Shown here piece by piece: positions 17,257 to 25,748 of a DNA stretch of 64,000 bases. The position numbers were made by a program, and so were the translations under genes. The first letter of the stretch is position 1, and every line of letters begins with the position of its first letter. A model generated the notes under the pieces. The model did not search any database. It was not told where the DNA came from and worked only from the letters and a program-made list of their open reading frames with translations. Origin of the DNA: Sporomusa silvacetica DSM 10669 (GTDB taxonomy: Bacteria > Bacillota > Negativicutes > Sporomusales > Sporomusaceae); contig NZ_LSLK01000081.1 of NCBI RefSeq assembly GCF_002257705.1, positions 1-64,000 on the forward strand, written 5' to 3'.

Positions 17257-18265
17257 TTGCCGCCACCGCCTTACTAGCATCAGCCAGTTTATTTATGGAA
17301 TTAGAAAAAGATATATACTCCGGGCAGATGTCGTCACAACGTCCGCAGCCTACGCACATATGATAGCCGTTACGTTTTTTATAATCATATACTTTGTGCA
17401 ATACCTTAAAGCGCATTCTCTGGCCATTTTTCTTACGATAACAACCGCCGCCAGCAACATCAGTAAAGCCATCCACCATACAAGCTGACCACACCCGACG
17501 CCTTTCGCCAACTTTGCCGTTTTCGGTGTAAAATAGATCCTGCATGGTAAAGCAGGTACAGGTGGGGCAGACGAAGTTGCAGCGACCGCAATTTATGCAG
17601 CGGTTGTCATACTCATCCCACATTTTTGAATGCATTACATCCAGCGTAATTTCCTCCGGAATATGGACGCGGGTCTCATTTCCGGTTACATATGCGGGAA
17701 TTACAGCAAGTGTCCCCCTGCTGCGAGCAGCAAATGCAGCGTCCCATGCTTCATTATGATTATCCACATATACCTTGTCATTCTTCATTTCAAGGTAAGC
17801 ATCATAGTCAGCAGTTTGGTTTGTTCCCATGTCCACACAGAAACAGTTTTCAAATGAATGTTGACAGCCAATCAGAATAAACTTTACTTTATTCCGTAAC
17901 CGCTTATAATAGTAATCTTCACCGCCGTTTTCCAGATAAATCGCATCAAGCCGTTTGACCGCATGCAGATCACAACTGCGCAATAGGATAACTGCCCCCT
18001 TGTGCGGAGCATCAGCTTCCTTTACCGCATCTTCGGTAAAGAAAAACAAAGTCTGTGACAGTGGCAGCAGTACCTCTTTAAAAGAATAATCTGATTTACG
18101 GTCAAAAATAATTTCTTCAACTGTATGGATTTCCCCGTAACGGATGCGATCCGTATCAGAAAAACTGCCCCCATCCTTAAATAGCTTGGGAGCATAAACA
18201 ACATTTTCCTGGGACAACTCTTGTAATACCTGATTGAATCCCGCTTTATCCAAGCAATAACCCAT
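17243..18265 (-). CDS. asrA: anaerobic sulfite reductase subunit A (ferredoxin-like)
   Basis: A 340-residue protein with two [4Fe-4S] motifs, CINCGRCNFVCPTC near residue 225 and CVGCGRCDDICPEY near 305, as in AsrA of Salmonella and clostridia. It takes electrons from AsrB and passes them to AsrC. The start at 18265 (MGYCLDKAG) is set by AGGAAGGTG just upstream. The frame extends 17 codons further without a ribosome site. It is the first gene of asrABC, transcribed away from the Crp/Fnr gene's terminator. Confidence 0.93.
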   Translation of the reverse strand: MGYCLDKAGFNQVLQELSQENVVYAPKLFKDGGSFSDTDRIRYGEIHTVEEIIFDRKSDYSFKEVLLPLSQTLFFFTEDAVKEADAPHKGAVILLRSCDLHAVKRLDAIYLENGGEDYYYKRLRNKVKFILIGCQHSFENCFCVDMGTNQTADYDAYLEMKNDKVYVDNHNEAWDAAFAARSRGTLAVIPAYVTGNETRVHIPEEITLDVMHSKMWDEYDNRCINCGRCNFVCPTCTCFTMQDLFYTENGKVGERRRVWSACMVDGFTDVAGGGCYRKKNGQRMRFKVLHKVYDYKKRNGYHMCVGCGRCDDICPEYISFSNSINKLADASKAVAANADK

Positions 18266-18451
18266 GTTTACACCTTCCTTTTTTTGATTGATGTAGTAGG
18301 GAATGACAATCCGCACTTGTGTATTTTTTACCCTAACAGAAAGTATAAAACTTTCTTAAAAGCAGGATAAGGGCAACATCGGCTTCCGCTTTCGCCAAAG
18401 GCTCGGCGCAAGCCGTGTTTTCTTTAACAATCTAATTGTACCCTGGGATAT
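18266..18451 (-). promoter_or_regulatory. asr promoter region with an inverted repeat and a hairpin-rich leader
   Basis: These ~190 bp carry no gene. An inverted repeat GAAAGT-ATAAA-ACTTTC spans 18345-18361 at most and sits where a regulator could bind. Further upstream, near 18380-18420, CGGCTT pairs with AAGCCG around a GC-rich core that can fold on either strand. The Crp/Fnr protein encoded immediately upstream is the obvious candidate regulator. Confidence 0.35.
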
Positions 18452-18483
18452 AAAAAGCTGCCGTGACTAAAATCACGGCAGCT
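18452..18483 (-). terminator. terminator overlapping the stop codon of the Crp/Fnr gene
   Basis: AGCTGCCGTGA (18456-18466) pairs with TCACGGCAGCT (18473-18483), followed on the minus strand by TTTTTATA. The TGA stop of the regulator (18473-18475) lies inside the stem. Confidence 0.85.
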
Positions 18484-19165
18484 TGAAATATTTTGAAAGT
18501 TTCTCACGGTCTGGTATCGTAATTTGACCATCATTTACTTGAATCAACCCTTGTCCGGCCAGAATTTTTAACTGACGCGAAACTGTTTCGCGCCTAGAAC
18601 CCAGCATGTCCGCAAGATAAGTAATACTTAAATCCAGCTTGATTTTGGTTCCGCTTGCGCAGGGAACCCCGTAATCTCTGGACAGCTTCCACAGTTTGGC
18701 GGCAATACGTTTATCGCCGCGCACAGAGTTAGGAGTGTTTTTCATTTGGCGATAAAGTCGCCGGACCTTCATGGCAAGAGAATCCAACACGCTTTTGGTA
18801 AGTGCAAAATCCTGTTCCATAACGCGCAGGAACTCCTGCCTGTCAAAACAAAGAACTTGTGCTTCCTCAAATACTTCGCAATTGATGGAGGCAGGAAGCC
18901 CTTGCAAAACCGCCTCATTAATAAGTTTTCCTTTATCTAAAAGAAAGATGACTTTTTTCTCCCCCTGAGGGTCAACCGTATAGAGTGTGACAAAGCCGCT
19001 GATAACAATATAAAGGTGTTCTACCGGTTCTTTATCAAGAAATAAATGTTCCCCCTTCGCCAGGCAGCGCAGCCTGCCACAGGCAGACAAAGCTCTGATC
19101 GAATCGGGAGTAGCTTGCTGAAGTATCTCAACAAGCGCCACAGCCTCACTGGTATTTAAATTCAT
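18473..19165 (-). CDS. Crp/Fnr-family transcription regulator beside asrABC
   Basis: A 230-residue protein from ATG 19165, preceded by GAGAGGA. The frame runs 83 codons further upstream into the citrate synthase gene but without a plausible start. It has a cyclic-nucleotide-binding fold (~20-135) and a winged helix with the recognition helix in LADMLGSRRETVSRQL (~180-196). There is no N-terminal cysteine cluster, so it is not an oxygen-sensing Fnr. It is transcribed towards asrABC, which suggests local control of sulfite reduction or nitrosative stress genes. The ligand is unknown. Confidence 0.85.
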   Translation of the reverse strand: MNLNTSEAVALVEILQQATPDSIRALSACGRLRCLAKGEHLFLDKEPVEHLYIVISGFVTLYTVDPQGEKKVIFLLDKGKLINEAVLQGLPASINCEVFEEAQVLCFDRQEFLRVMEQDFALTKSVLDSLAMKVRRLYRQMKNTPNSVRGDKRIAAKLWKLSRDYGVPCASGTKIKLDLSITYLADMLGSRRETVSRQLKILAGQGLIQVNDGQITIPDREKLSKYFKLP

Positions 19166-19267
19166 AATAAATCCTCTCATTCCGAACTTTTGTCCCTTTG
19201 TATTAACCAAATGCGCAACATGATATGTGGTTTTGATAATAAACGTCAATGCTTTGTAATAAATTAC

Positions 19268-19296
19268 TTGATTATCTAAGAAATCACTATTATAAT
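19268..19296 (+). promoter_or_regulatory. promoter of the citrate synthase operon
   Basis: TTGATT (19268-19273) and TATAAT (19291-19296) are separated by exactly 17 bp. The start codon lies 69 bp downstream with GAGAGGAG as ribosome site. Confidence 0.65.
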
Positions 19297-19364
19297 GAAA
19301 AGCATTATACCTTATAAGTATAGCATTCCAGTAAAACACAACGTAAGAGAGAGGAGCTGAAATA

Positions 19365-20474
19365 ATGGCTGGAATGACCGATGTGATTGCTTGTGAAACT
19401 TCGATCTGCTCCATTGAGGGTGGTATTCTACGCTACCAAGGTTACACCATAGATGACCTGACAAAAAACACTACCTTTGAAGAAGTCATCTATTTATTAT
19501 GGTATGGACGGCTGCCTAACAGACTAGAGTTAAAAGCACTGAAGGAAGATATGGCTGAAAACTCCAAGCTGCCCCCTGAGATTTATGCTCTATTAAAATT
19601 ATATGCTCCTTGGGGAAATGCAATGGCCAAACTTCGTACTTGTGTATCCTTTCTTACTCATTTTGATGATGAAGTAATGGATCATTCCTTTGGAGCCGAT
19701 CACCGCAAAGCAATTCGTATTATGGCACGAATTGCTGCTATTGTGGCAGCAATAGACAGAATCCGCAAAGGCCTCGAACCAATTGAAATAAACACCATCG
19801 CCGCCAATTCTCTGGCAGAGACTTTTCTCTGGCTCCTTACCGGCGAGAAACCTGCTCCCATTGCAGTTAAAGCCTTAGATACCTGTTTAATCCTGCACGC
19901 CGAACATGAATTAAATGCATCCACTTTTGCTGCCCGCGTTACCGTATCTACAATGTCAGATATTTATTCCGGCATAGTATCTGCTATTGGCACATTAAAA
20001 GGACCCTTGCATGGAAATGCTAATGAACAGGTTGCCGTTATGTTAGAAGACATTGGTAACATAAATCAGGTAGAACCCTATCTTGATCAAAAAATTAAAA
20101 ACGGCGAACTAATAATGGGCTTTGGTCATCGGGTATATAAGAAAGGTGACCCTCGCGTTAAATACTTACGACCACTAGCAAAAGAACTTGCCGAGTGGCG
20201 GCAAGACTCCCGTTGGTATGAAATGGCGCTAAAAATTGAAACTATCGTCCAGGACCGCAAGGCTTTAATGCCAAATGTAGATTTCTATTCTGCACTGGTG
20301 TATACCTCTCTGGGCATACCGCGTGATCTATTTACGCTTATATTTGCTATCAGCCGGACAAGTGGCTGGCTTGCACATATCCTGGAACAGCATGAAAACA
20401 ACCAGCTGCTCAGGCCTAGAGCAAAATACATCGGTAAAAAAGAAGTAAGTTGGATTGCGGTTGAGGATCGCTAA
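19365..20474 (+). CDS. citrate synthase (Si type)
   Basis: A 369-residue protein with the type-I citrate synthase signature FGHRVYKKGDPRVKYL (near residue 257) and the catalytic histidine in GPLHGNANEQV (near 215). The length matches small bacterial citrate synthases. It condenses acetyl-CoA and oxaloacetate. It opens a three-gene run with aconitase (23 bp gap) and isocitrate dehydrogenase, so this operon makes 2-oxoglutarate for glutamate synthesis, the usual role of a partial TCA cycle in an anaerobe (inference). Many anaerobes use Re-citrate synthase instead; this one is the Si type. Confidence 0.92.
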   Translation: MAGMTDVIACETSICSIEGGILRYQGYTIDDLTKNTTFEEVIYLLWYGRLPNRLELKALKEDMAENSKLPPEIYALLKLYAPWGNAMAKLRTCVSFLTHFDDEVMDHSFGADHRKAIRIMARIAAIVAAIDRIRKGLEPIEINTIAANSLAETFLWLLTGEKPAPIAVKALDTCLILHAEHELNASTFAARVTVSTMSDIYSGIVSAIGTLKGPLHGNANEQVAVMLEDIGNINQVEPYLDQKIKNGELIMGFGHRVYKKGDPRVKYLRPLAKELAEWRQDSRWYEMALKIETIVQDRKALMPNVDFYSALVYTSLGIPRDLFTLIFAISRTSGWLAHILEQHENNQLLRPRAKYIGKKEVSWIAVEDR

Positions 20475-20497
20475 TGCCGGTATAAGGAGGAAAAACT

Positions 20498-22426
20498 ATG
20501 GCTCTTACACTCACAGAAAAAATACTTGGTTCTCATTTGGTCAGTGGAGAACTGAAATCAGGTACAGAAATAGCTATCCGTATTGATCAGACATTAACCC
20601 AGGACTCCACCGGGACCATGGCTTACCTACAGCTGGAAGCGATAGATATTCCCAGAGTTAAAACGAAACTGTCTGTTGCTTACATTGATCATAATACCCT
20701 GCAGTGCGGCTACGAAAATGCCGACGATCACCGGTATATCGAAACAGTTGCTGCCAAACACGGCATCGTGTTCTCTAAACCCGGTAACGGCATCTGTCAT
20801 CAGGTTAATCTTGAACGCTTCGGACGTCCGGGCTGGACATTGCTCGGTTCAGACAGCCATACACCAACAGCCGGCGGTCTGGGGATGCTTGCCATCGGGG
20901 CTGGCGGTCTTGATGTAGCAGTCGCGATGGCTGGCGGAGCATATTACTTGCGCATGCCCAGTATCTGCAAAGTAGAATTAAGAGGACAATTACCTCCCTG
21001 GACTTCAGCAAAAGACATCATCTTAGAACTGCTCAGCCGGCTGACTGTAAAAGGCGGAGTAGGACGTATCTTCGAATATAGCGGTCCAGGCCTAACTCAG
21101 CTTTCTGTTCCAGAAAGAGCAACAATCACCAACATGGGGGCTGAACTTGGTGCTACAACCTCTATCTTCCCCAGCGATGAGCAAACCCAGACTTTCCTTG
21201 CCAGCCAAGGAAGAGCCGATTCCTGGGTTTCACTTACTGCTGATGATAATGCGCGATACGACGAAGAAGTAATTATAAACCTTAACGACCTGGAACCGCT
21301 TATTGCCAAGCCACACAGTCCTGATAACGTTGTTCCTGTACGGAAATTGTCCGGTATCGCTTTAGACCAGGTTCTTATAGGCAGTTGTACAAATTCTTCT
21401 TACTCGGATTTACTAAAAGTGGCTAAAATTCTTGAAGGAAAAAGTGTTCATCCAAACATTTCGCTAGCCATATCTCCGGGTTCGAAGCAGGTATTGGCGA
21501 TGCTTGCCAGAGATGGCGCCCTAGCTGCTATGATTCAGGCAGGTGCACGGATTCTGGAATGTGCTTGCGGCCCCTGCATTGGCATGGGGCAGGCGCCCCG
21601 CTCAGGCGGAATATCGCTACGCACATTTAATCGCAATTTTGAGGGGCGCAGTGGAACACCAGACGCCCAAATTTATCTCACCAGTCCCGAAGTTGCAGCC
21701 GCCAGTGCCTTAACGGGAGTGCTTACCGACCCGCGGGATATAGGAAATCCGCCGGTAGTCCATACCTCAGCTACTGTAATAGCCGACAACAGCCTCTTAA
21801 TTCTCCCGCCGGAGAATGGCTCAGATATTGAAATAATCAGAGGCCCGAACATTAAGCCTTTCCCCCGGGCTGACAAACTACCACCAGCGCTTTGTGGCGA
21901 AATTCTGCTAAAACCAGGCGACAACATAACTACCGATCATATTATGCCTTCTCATGCACATTTACTGCCCTACCGGTCCAATATCCCTTATTTGTCCAAC
22001 TACTGTTTTCATAGTCTTGATCCTACTTTCCCCGAAAGAGCTAAACTGAAAAAAGGTGGATTTATTGTCGCCGGAACCAATTACGGTCAAGGTTCCAGCA
22101 GAGAACATGCTGCCCTGGCCCCCTTGTATCTGGGGATAAAAGGGGTAATCGCCAAATCATTTGCCCGTATCCACAGAGCCAATCTCATAAATTTTGGCAT
22201 CGTTCCTTTCACTTTTTGTGACATTTCTGATTACGATGTTCTTGAACTAGGAACGGAAATAATGATCGAAAATATTCAGGCACAAATACTTGCCGGTGAT
22301 AGTATTCAGGCAACCTATGGAGAAGCCAAGCGCACGCTCTCCCTAAAAATTGACCTTACCAGCCGGGAACAAAGCATAATTCTTGCCGGTGGTCTGCTTA
22401 ATCACACAAGAGAGAAAAGAGAGTGA
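20498..22426 (+). CDS. aconitate hydratase
   Basis: A 642-residue single-chain aconitase. The [4Fe-4S] ligands are visible in GSCTNSSYSDL (near residue 298) and CACGPCIGMG (near 360). The N-terminal half has GSDSHTPTAGGLGMLAIGAG (~107-126). The swivel domain contains NYGQGSSREHAAL (~530). The length fits the short putative-aconitase family related to isopropylmalate isomerase rather than the ~890-residue AcnA. AAGGAGG precedes the ATG. It interconverts citrate and isocitrate between its two operon partners. Confidence 0.92.
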   Translation: MALTLTEKILGSHLVSGELKSGTEIAIRIDQTLTQDSTGTMAYLQLEAIDIPRVKTKLSVAYIDHNTLQCGYENADDHRYIETVAAKHGIVFSKPGNGICHQVNLERFGRPGWTLLGSDSHTPTAGGLGMLAIGAGGLDVAVAMAGGAYYLRMPSICKVELRGQLPPWTSAKDIILELLSRLTVKGGVGRIFEYSGPGLTQLSVPERATITNMGAELGATTSIFPSDEQTQTFLASQGRADSWVSLTADDNARYDEEVIINLNDLEPLIAKPHSPDNVVPVRKLSGIALDQVLIGSCTNSSYSDLLKVAKILEGKSVHPNISLAISPGSKQVLAMLARDGALAAMIQAGARILECACGPCIGMGQAPRSGGISLRTFNRNFEGRSGTPDAQIYLTSPEVAAASALTGVLTDPRDIGNPPVVHTSATVIADNSLLILPPENGSDIEIIRGPNIKPFPRADKLPPALCGEILLKPGDNITTDHIMPSHAHLLPYRSNIPYLSNYCFHSLDPTFPERAKLKKGGFIVAGTNYGQGSSREHAALAPLYLGIKGVIAKSFARIHRANLINFGIVPFTFCDISDYDVLELGTEIMIENIQAQILAGDSIQATYGEAKRTLSLKIDLTSREQSIILAGGLLNHTREKRE

Positions 22427-22430
22427 GACC

Positions 22431-23432
22431 ATGCATAACCATAAAGTAACCCTCATTCCCGGCGACGGTATTGGGCCGGAAATCAGCAAAGCGGTTCAAA
22501 CAATATTTGCAGCCGCCGGTGCACCTGTAACCTGGGATGTTTGTACTGCCGGGCATACAGCATTAGCGTCCCTGGGCACGGCCCTGCCTGATGAAACATT
22601 AGCCAGTATAAAGGCAACCCGACTGGCTCTCAAAGGTCCATTAACTACAGACATCGGCAAAGGTCACCGCAGTATCAATGTAACGCTGCGGCAAACTTTC
22701 GATCTTTACTGTAACCTGCGACCAGTAAAGAAACTGGCCGGAGTAAAAAGCCGTTATGACAATGTAGATCTCGTCGTTTTCCGCGAAAACACCGAAGACC
22801 TCTATGCCGGCATTGAGCACAAAGTAGGCAAAGACGCTGCCGAATCAATAAAGATCATTACTGCAGCTGCTTCCCTGCGAATTGCCGAAGCAGCGTTTCA
22901 TTACGCTGTTACCCATGGCCGGCGCAAAGTAACCGCAGTGCACAAAGCAAATATTATGAAACTTTCAGACGGTCTCTTCCTGGAATGTGCCCGGCAAACT
23001 GCTGCTAACTATCCGTCGATAGAGTATAACGAAGTCATCGTAGACAATCTTTGTATGCAGCTAGTAATTGCTCCGGAAAAATTTGACATACTCCTGGCAC
23101 CAAATTTGTACGGTGATATCATATCCGACCTGTGCGCCGGCCTGGTAGGCGGTCTTGGTGTGGTACCTGGAGCTAATATCGGCGCAGACTGTTCTATCTT
23201 TGAGGCCGTTCATGGAACAGCACCCGACATTGCCGGGAAAAATATGGCTAACCCAATCGCACTGCTGCTATCTGGCGTTATGCTGCTTAATTCCATTGAT
23301 GCCAGGGACATTGGCACCCGGGTCGAACAGGCCATTATCAAAGTTTTGTCCGAGGGAACGACGCTCACTCCTGATCTTGGTGGTTCGGCCACAACCGAGG
23401 ATATTACAGCAGCTATCATCCGAAATTTGTGA
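22431..23432 (+). CDS. isocitrate dehydrogenase (NAD type, beta-decarboxylating family)
   Basis: A 333-residue protein from ATG 22431, 4 bases after the aconitase stop. Signatures are TLIPGDGIGPEI at the N-terminus, the substrate segment RSINVTLRQTFDLYCNLRP (~82-100), FRENTEDLYAGIEH (~117) and the metal-binding part NLYGDIISDLCAGLVGGLGV (~223-242). The cofactor loop GTAPDIAGKNMANP suggests NAD. Homoisocitrate or isopropylmalate dehydrogenases share this fold, but position after citrate synthase and aconitase makes isocitrate the best substrate. Confidence 0.88.
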   Translation: MHNHKVTLIPGDGIGPEISKAVQTIFAAAGAPVTWDVCTAGHTALASLGTALPDETLASIKATRLALKGPLTTDIGKGHRSINVTLRQTFDLYCNLRPVKKLAGVKSRYDNVDLVVFRENTEDLYAGIEHKVGKDAAESIKIITAAASLRIAEAAFHYAVTHGRRKVTAVHKANIMKLSDGLFLECARQTAANYPSIEYNEVIVDNLCMQLVIAPEKFDILLAPNLYGDIISDLCAGLVGGLGVVPGANIGADCSIFEAVHGTAPDIAGKNMANPIALLLSGVMLLNSIDARDIGTRVEQAIIKVLSEGTTLTPDLGGSATTEDITAAIIRNL

Positions 23433-23466
23433 TCAAAAAAAAAATCAAAAACGTCTTATTGCGAAA

Positions 23467-23499
23467 AAACAGGGAGAAGCCTAATGGCTCTCCCTGTTT
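23467..23499 (+). terminator. terminator of the citrate synthase-aconitase-IDH operon
   Basis: AACAGGGAGA..GCC pairs with GGC..TCTCCCTGTT around a short loop, with an A-run before and TTT after. It may also serve acsB on the other strand. Confidence 0.75.
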
Positions 23500-23502
23500 G
23501 AT

Positions 23503-23552
23503 TGGGACGGGGGACAGGTTTGCCGCCTTTGTCTGGGCAAAGCGCCTGTCCG
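23503..23552. repeat. REP-like sequence (GGGACGGGGGACAGG type)
   Basis: The segment begins TTGGGACGGGGGACAGGTT and closes with CCTGTCC. GGACAGG and CCTGTCC form a stem. I know this wording as a widespread intergenic repeat in bacterial genomes, often tied to REP-associated tyrosine transposases. None of those genes is present here, and only one copy is in the window. Confidence 0.4.
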
Positions 23553-23556
23553 ATTT

Positions 23557-25677
23557 TTACATAATTGGCGGTAATTTAAATGCTGGGTGGTTTCTCTCCT
23601 GGAGAAAAGGTAAGATTTCCTCTTCGGTGACACCCGTAGTTTCATCCGCAATCGAGTCGACAAAATTGTCGCCTAACCTCAACTTTTTCGCCCGTTCGTT
23701 TAATTCTGCCCGCAAACTTTCTTTAAGCTCTTTGGACATCCATACCAGGCGGGCAAGTCCACCATCAGCAGGTATAAACTTTCCGCTTGTTATAAACCGA
23801 CGACTTACGCCAAGAAATCCTGGTATTTGAACCCCGCCGCCACAGGTTCCCATTAGTTGTGTAAAGGTCATACCACTTGGGGTTTCACCAGAATAATCCC
23901 GGGCTGCAATCATAATACCGTTTGCCTGCGGCAATACAGCCATTACGGCCTCAAAGCATCCACAGGATGTTACAGGCCTATCCATAACGGTATAAAGATT
24001 TACCTCTTCTACTGTGCGGTTGGAAGCCTGACACATATACTCATTGACATTCTTCCACATTCCTTTAGTCGCATCCAGACATTCACCCTTACAGATAGGT
24101 TGATTAGGACCAACTGGATTCATCTCATAAGAAGCCCTGGCATCTAACCAAGTTACTGCCCCGCACAGTCCGCCGCGCTCTGGCGTAAGTATGCAAACAT
24201 GGTTAGGAGAATGAGATTGACATAAGGTACAAGAGTAAAAGGTATCAACCATTTCATCTGTTATACCTTGTAGATGCTGATCTCTGATGGCATAGAATTC
24301 ACGAGCTGCCTTAACTTCACGTTCTACAACATGAGCATCAGTGTAGAGTATAATCTCAACCCTGTTAATGATGGTCCCAAAAGTAGTACGAAACATATGC
24401 AGTAACAATTCGCCAATGTCGCGAATCGTAAATCCTTGCTGTCTCGCCTCTTTACTAATCCTCATCCTTACTAAATCCCGCCCGGCGATATGCCACAACC
24501 CTTCTCCGTAACTAATAAAGTAATGGATGCGACGTTCCATAATTCCGACAAAGTCTTGTTGCATTTTACGCCCATATACTTTGACAACAATACCTAACGG
24601 CCATTCACTTCCCTCAGGTATTTCGTTAATTTCGGGACCAATAACTGTAATTCGGCCATCATCAATATCTTCTTTACCAACCATCTGCAGCCACTCAAAT
24701 GCAGTCACCTTGTTGCCGCCGAATTCCACCCAGGTGTCCTGTTTACGTACAATTTCCCCCTCATAGGCCGGGTTTACTTTAATGGGAATCTGCAGAGGAG
24801 TTACTTTAACTTTTATTTCTTTCATTTCTATCGCTAAGTTTATTAGCTCACTACCATTATTTATCCGCGCAGTTTCAAATAAGCCAGCTATCTCTTCCTC
24901 AGGCGGCAATGGCTGATCAGATACTACTGGTATTCCTAACGACATGGCACCAGCGCAAACAGCAGCCTGTTCAAGCTGTTGTGAACCAAGACTAATTACA
25001 AAAGCCGGTAACCTTGTAGCCAAGAATGTCAACAGCCGATCCCGGTCACCAGGAACAATATTTCCCAGCAAAAAGCCGATCCTCGCAGCCGCTGTAAATG
25101 CGTGAATGGCGTGGACAGCCTCCTTCCCCAAAGGAATTATGTGGTTATCAGCTTGAGCAAGAGATTGATTACCGGAATATTGCTCAACAATTCCTCCAGC
25201 CAACATAACCAGAATACCCTTGTCTCTTAGCTCCTCAACTAAATTACTTGCAACTATATCGTCTTCAGAAGTGCCACATATTATGGCAATAGCCGCCATA
25301 GTACCATCAACGATAGCTACCCCTATTTTGCGCAAAACATTGTCAGGCAGTAAGTCTGTGTTTCCCACTCCGCCAGGTGCCATAGCGCGCAGAGCTTGGC
25401 AAGTTTCTGCGGCCATAAGTGACCGCCAGCCTGCTTCCAGAATGAGCTCTCGCTCAGTACTGGCTTGCGTTTTCTTTACATGGTTCTCGGCAAAATATTG
25501 TGCTAACGCATCATAATCATTACACTGATTGCCTGATAGTGCCGCTGTTAACGGCAACCATTGCTGAAAATCCATTTTTCTCGTTCCGAGCATATTATCC
25601 TGCGCCAATTGCTGCCCAGCCGCAGTAACTAGCTTTTGAGCTCCTTGCTCTGCTTGCTGTCTGAATGTCATAACCAT
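23557..25677 (-). CDS. acsB: acetyl-CoA synthase (CODH/ACS complex beta subunit), stand-alone gene
   Basis: A 706-residue protein, near the ~729 residues of the Moorella enzyme. Cluster A ligands are present: C-x2-C-x8-C-x9-C (CTLCQSHSPNHVC...GLC, ~505-530), and the CGC motif that binds the distal nickel (TSCGCFEAV, near 597). The N-terminal third diverges from the CODH-contacting domain I remember. It joins a methyl group, CO and CoA into acetyl-CoA. No acsA, acsC, acsD or acsE lies nearby. Instead a two-component system is 71 bp upstream. It could be a second, regulated acsB copy. Confidence 0.92.
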   Translation of the reverse strand: MVMTFRQQAEQGAQKLVTAAGQQLAQDNMLGTRKMDFQQWLPLTAALSGNQCNDYDALAQYFAENHVKKTQASTERELILEAGWRSLMAAETCQALRAMAPGGVGNTDLLPDNVLRKIGVAIVDGTMAAIAIICGTSEDDIVASNLVEELRDKGILVMLAGGIVEQYSGNQSLAQADNHIIPLGKEAVHAIHAFTAAARIGFLLGNIVPGDRDRLLTFLATRLPAFVISLGSQQLEQAAVCAGAMSLGIPVVSDQPLPPEEEIAGLFETARINNGSELINLAIEMKEIKVKVTPLQIPIKVNPAYEGEIVRKQDTWVEFGGNKVTAFEWLQMVGKEDIDDGRITVIGPEINEIPEGSEWPLGIVVKVYGRKMQQDFVGIMERRIHYFISYGEGLWHIAGRDLVRMRISKEARQQGFTIRDIGELLLHMFRTTFGTIINRVEIILYTDAHVVEREVKAAREFYAIRDQHLQGITDEMVDTFYSCTLCQSHSPNHVCILTPERGGLCGAVTWLDARASYEMNPVGPNQPICKGECLDATKGMWKNVNEYMCQASNRTVEEVNLYTVMDRPVTSCGCFEAVMAVLPQANGIMIAARDYSGETPSGMTFTQLMGTCGGGVQIPGFLGVSRRFITSGKFIPADGGLARLVWMSKELKESLRAELNERAKKLRLGDNFVDSIADETTGVTEEEILPFLQERNHPAFKLPPIM

Positions 25678-25710
25678 AAATCTGCCCTCCCCTGCATCTT
25701 GCTTAGCATT

Positions 25711-25739
25711 ATTTTACAAAAAAAGAATTCGCTTTGCAA
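25711..25739 (-). promoter_or_regulatory. acsB promoter
   Basis: On the minus strand TTGCAA (25734-25739) and TAAAAT (25711-25716) are 17 bp apart, in the gap between the kinase stop and the acsB start. GGGGAGGG follows as ribosome site. acsB can thus be transcribed apart from the two-component genes. Confidence 0.55.
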
Positions 25740-25748
25740 TGATCCTTG

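Noticed and set aside
23429..23830. Plus-strand frame of 133 codons over the acsB 3' end
   Set aside because: It runs antisense through acsB and the terminator with no ribosome site.
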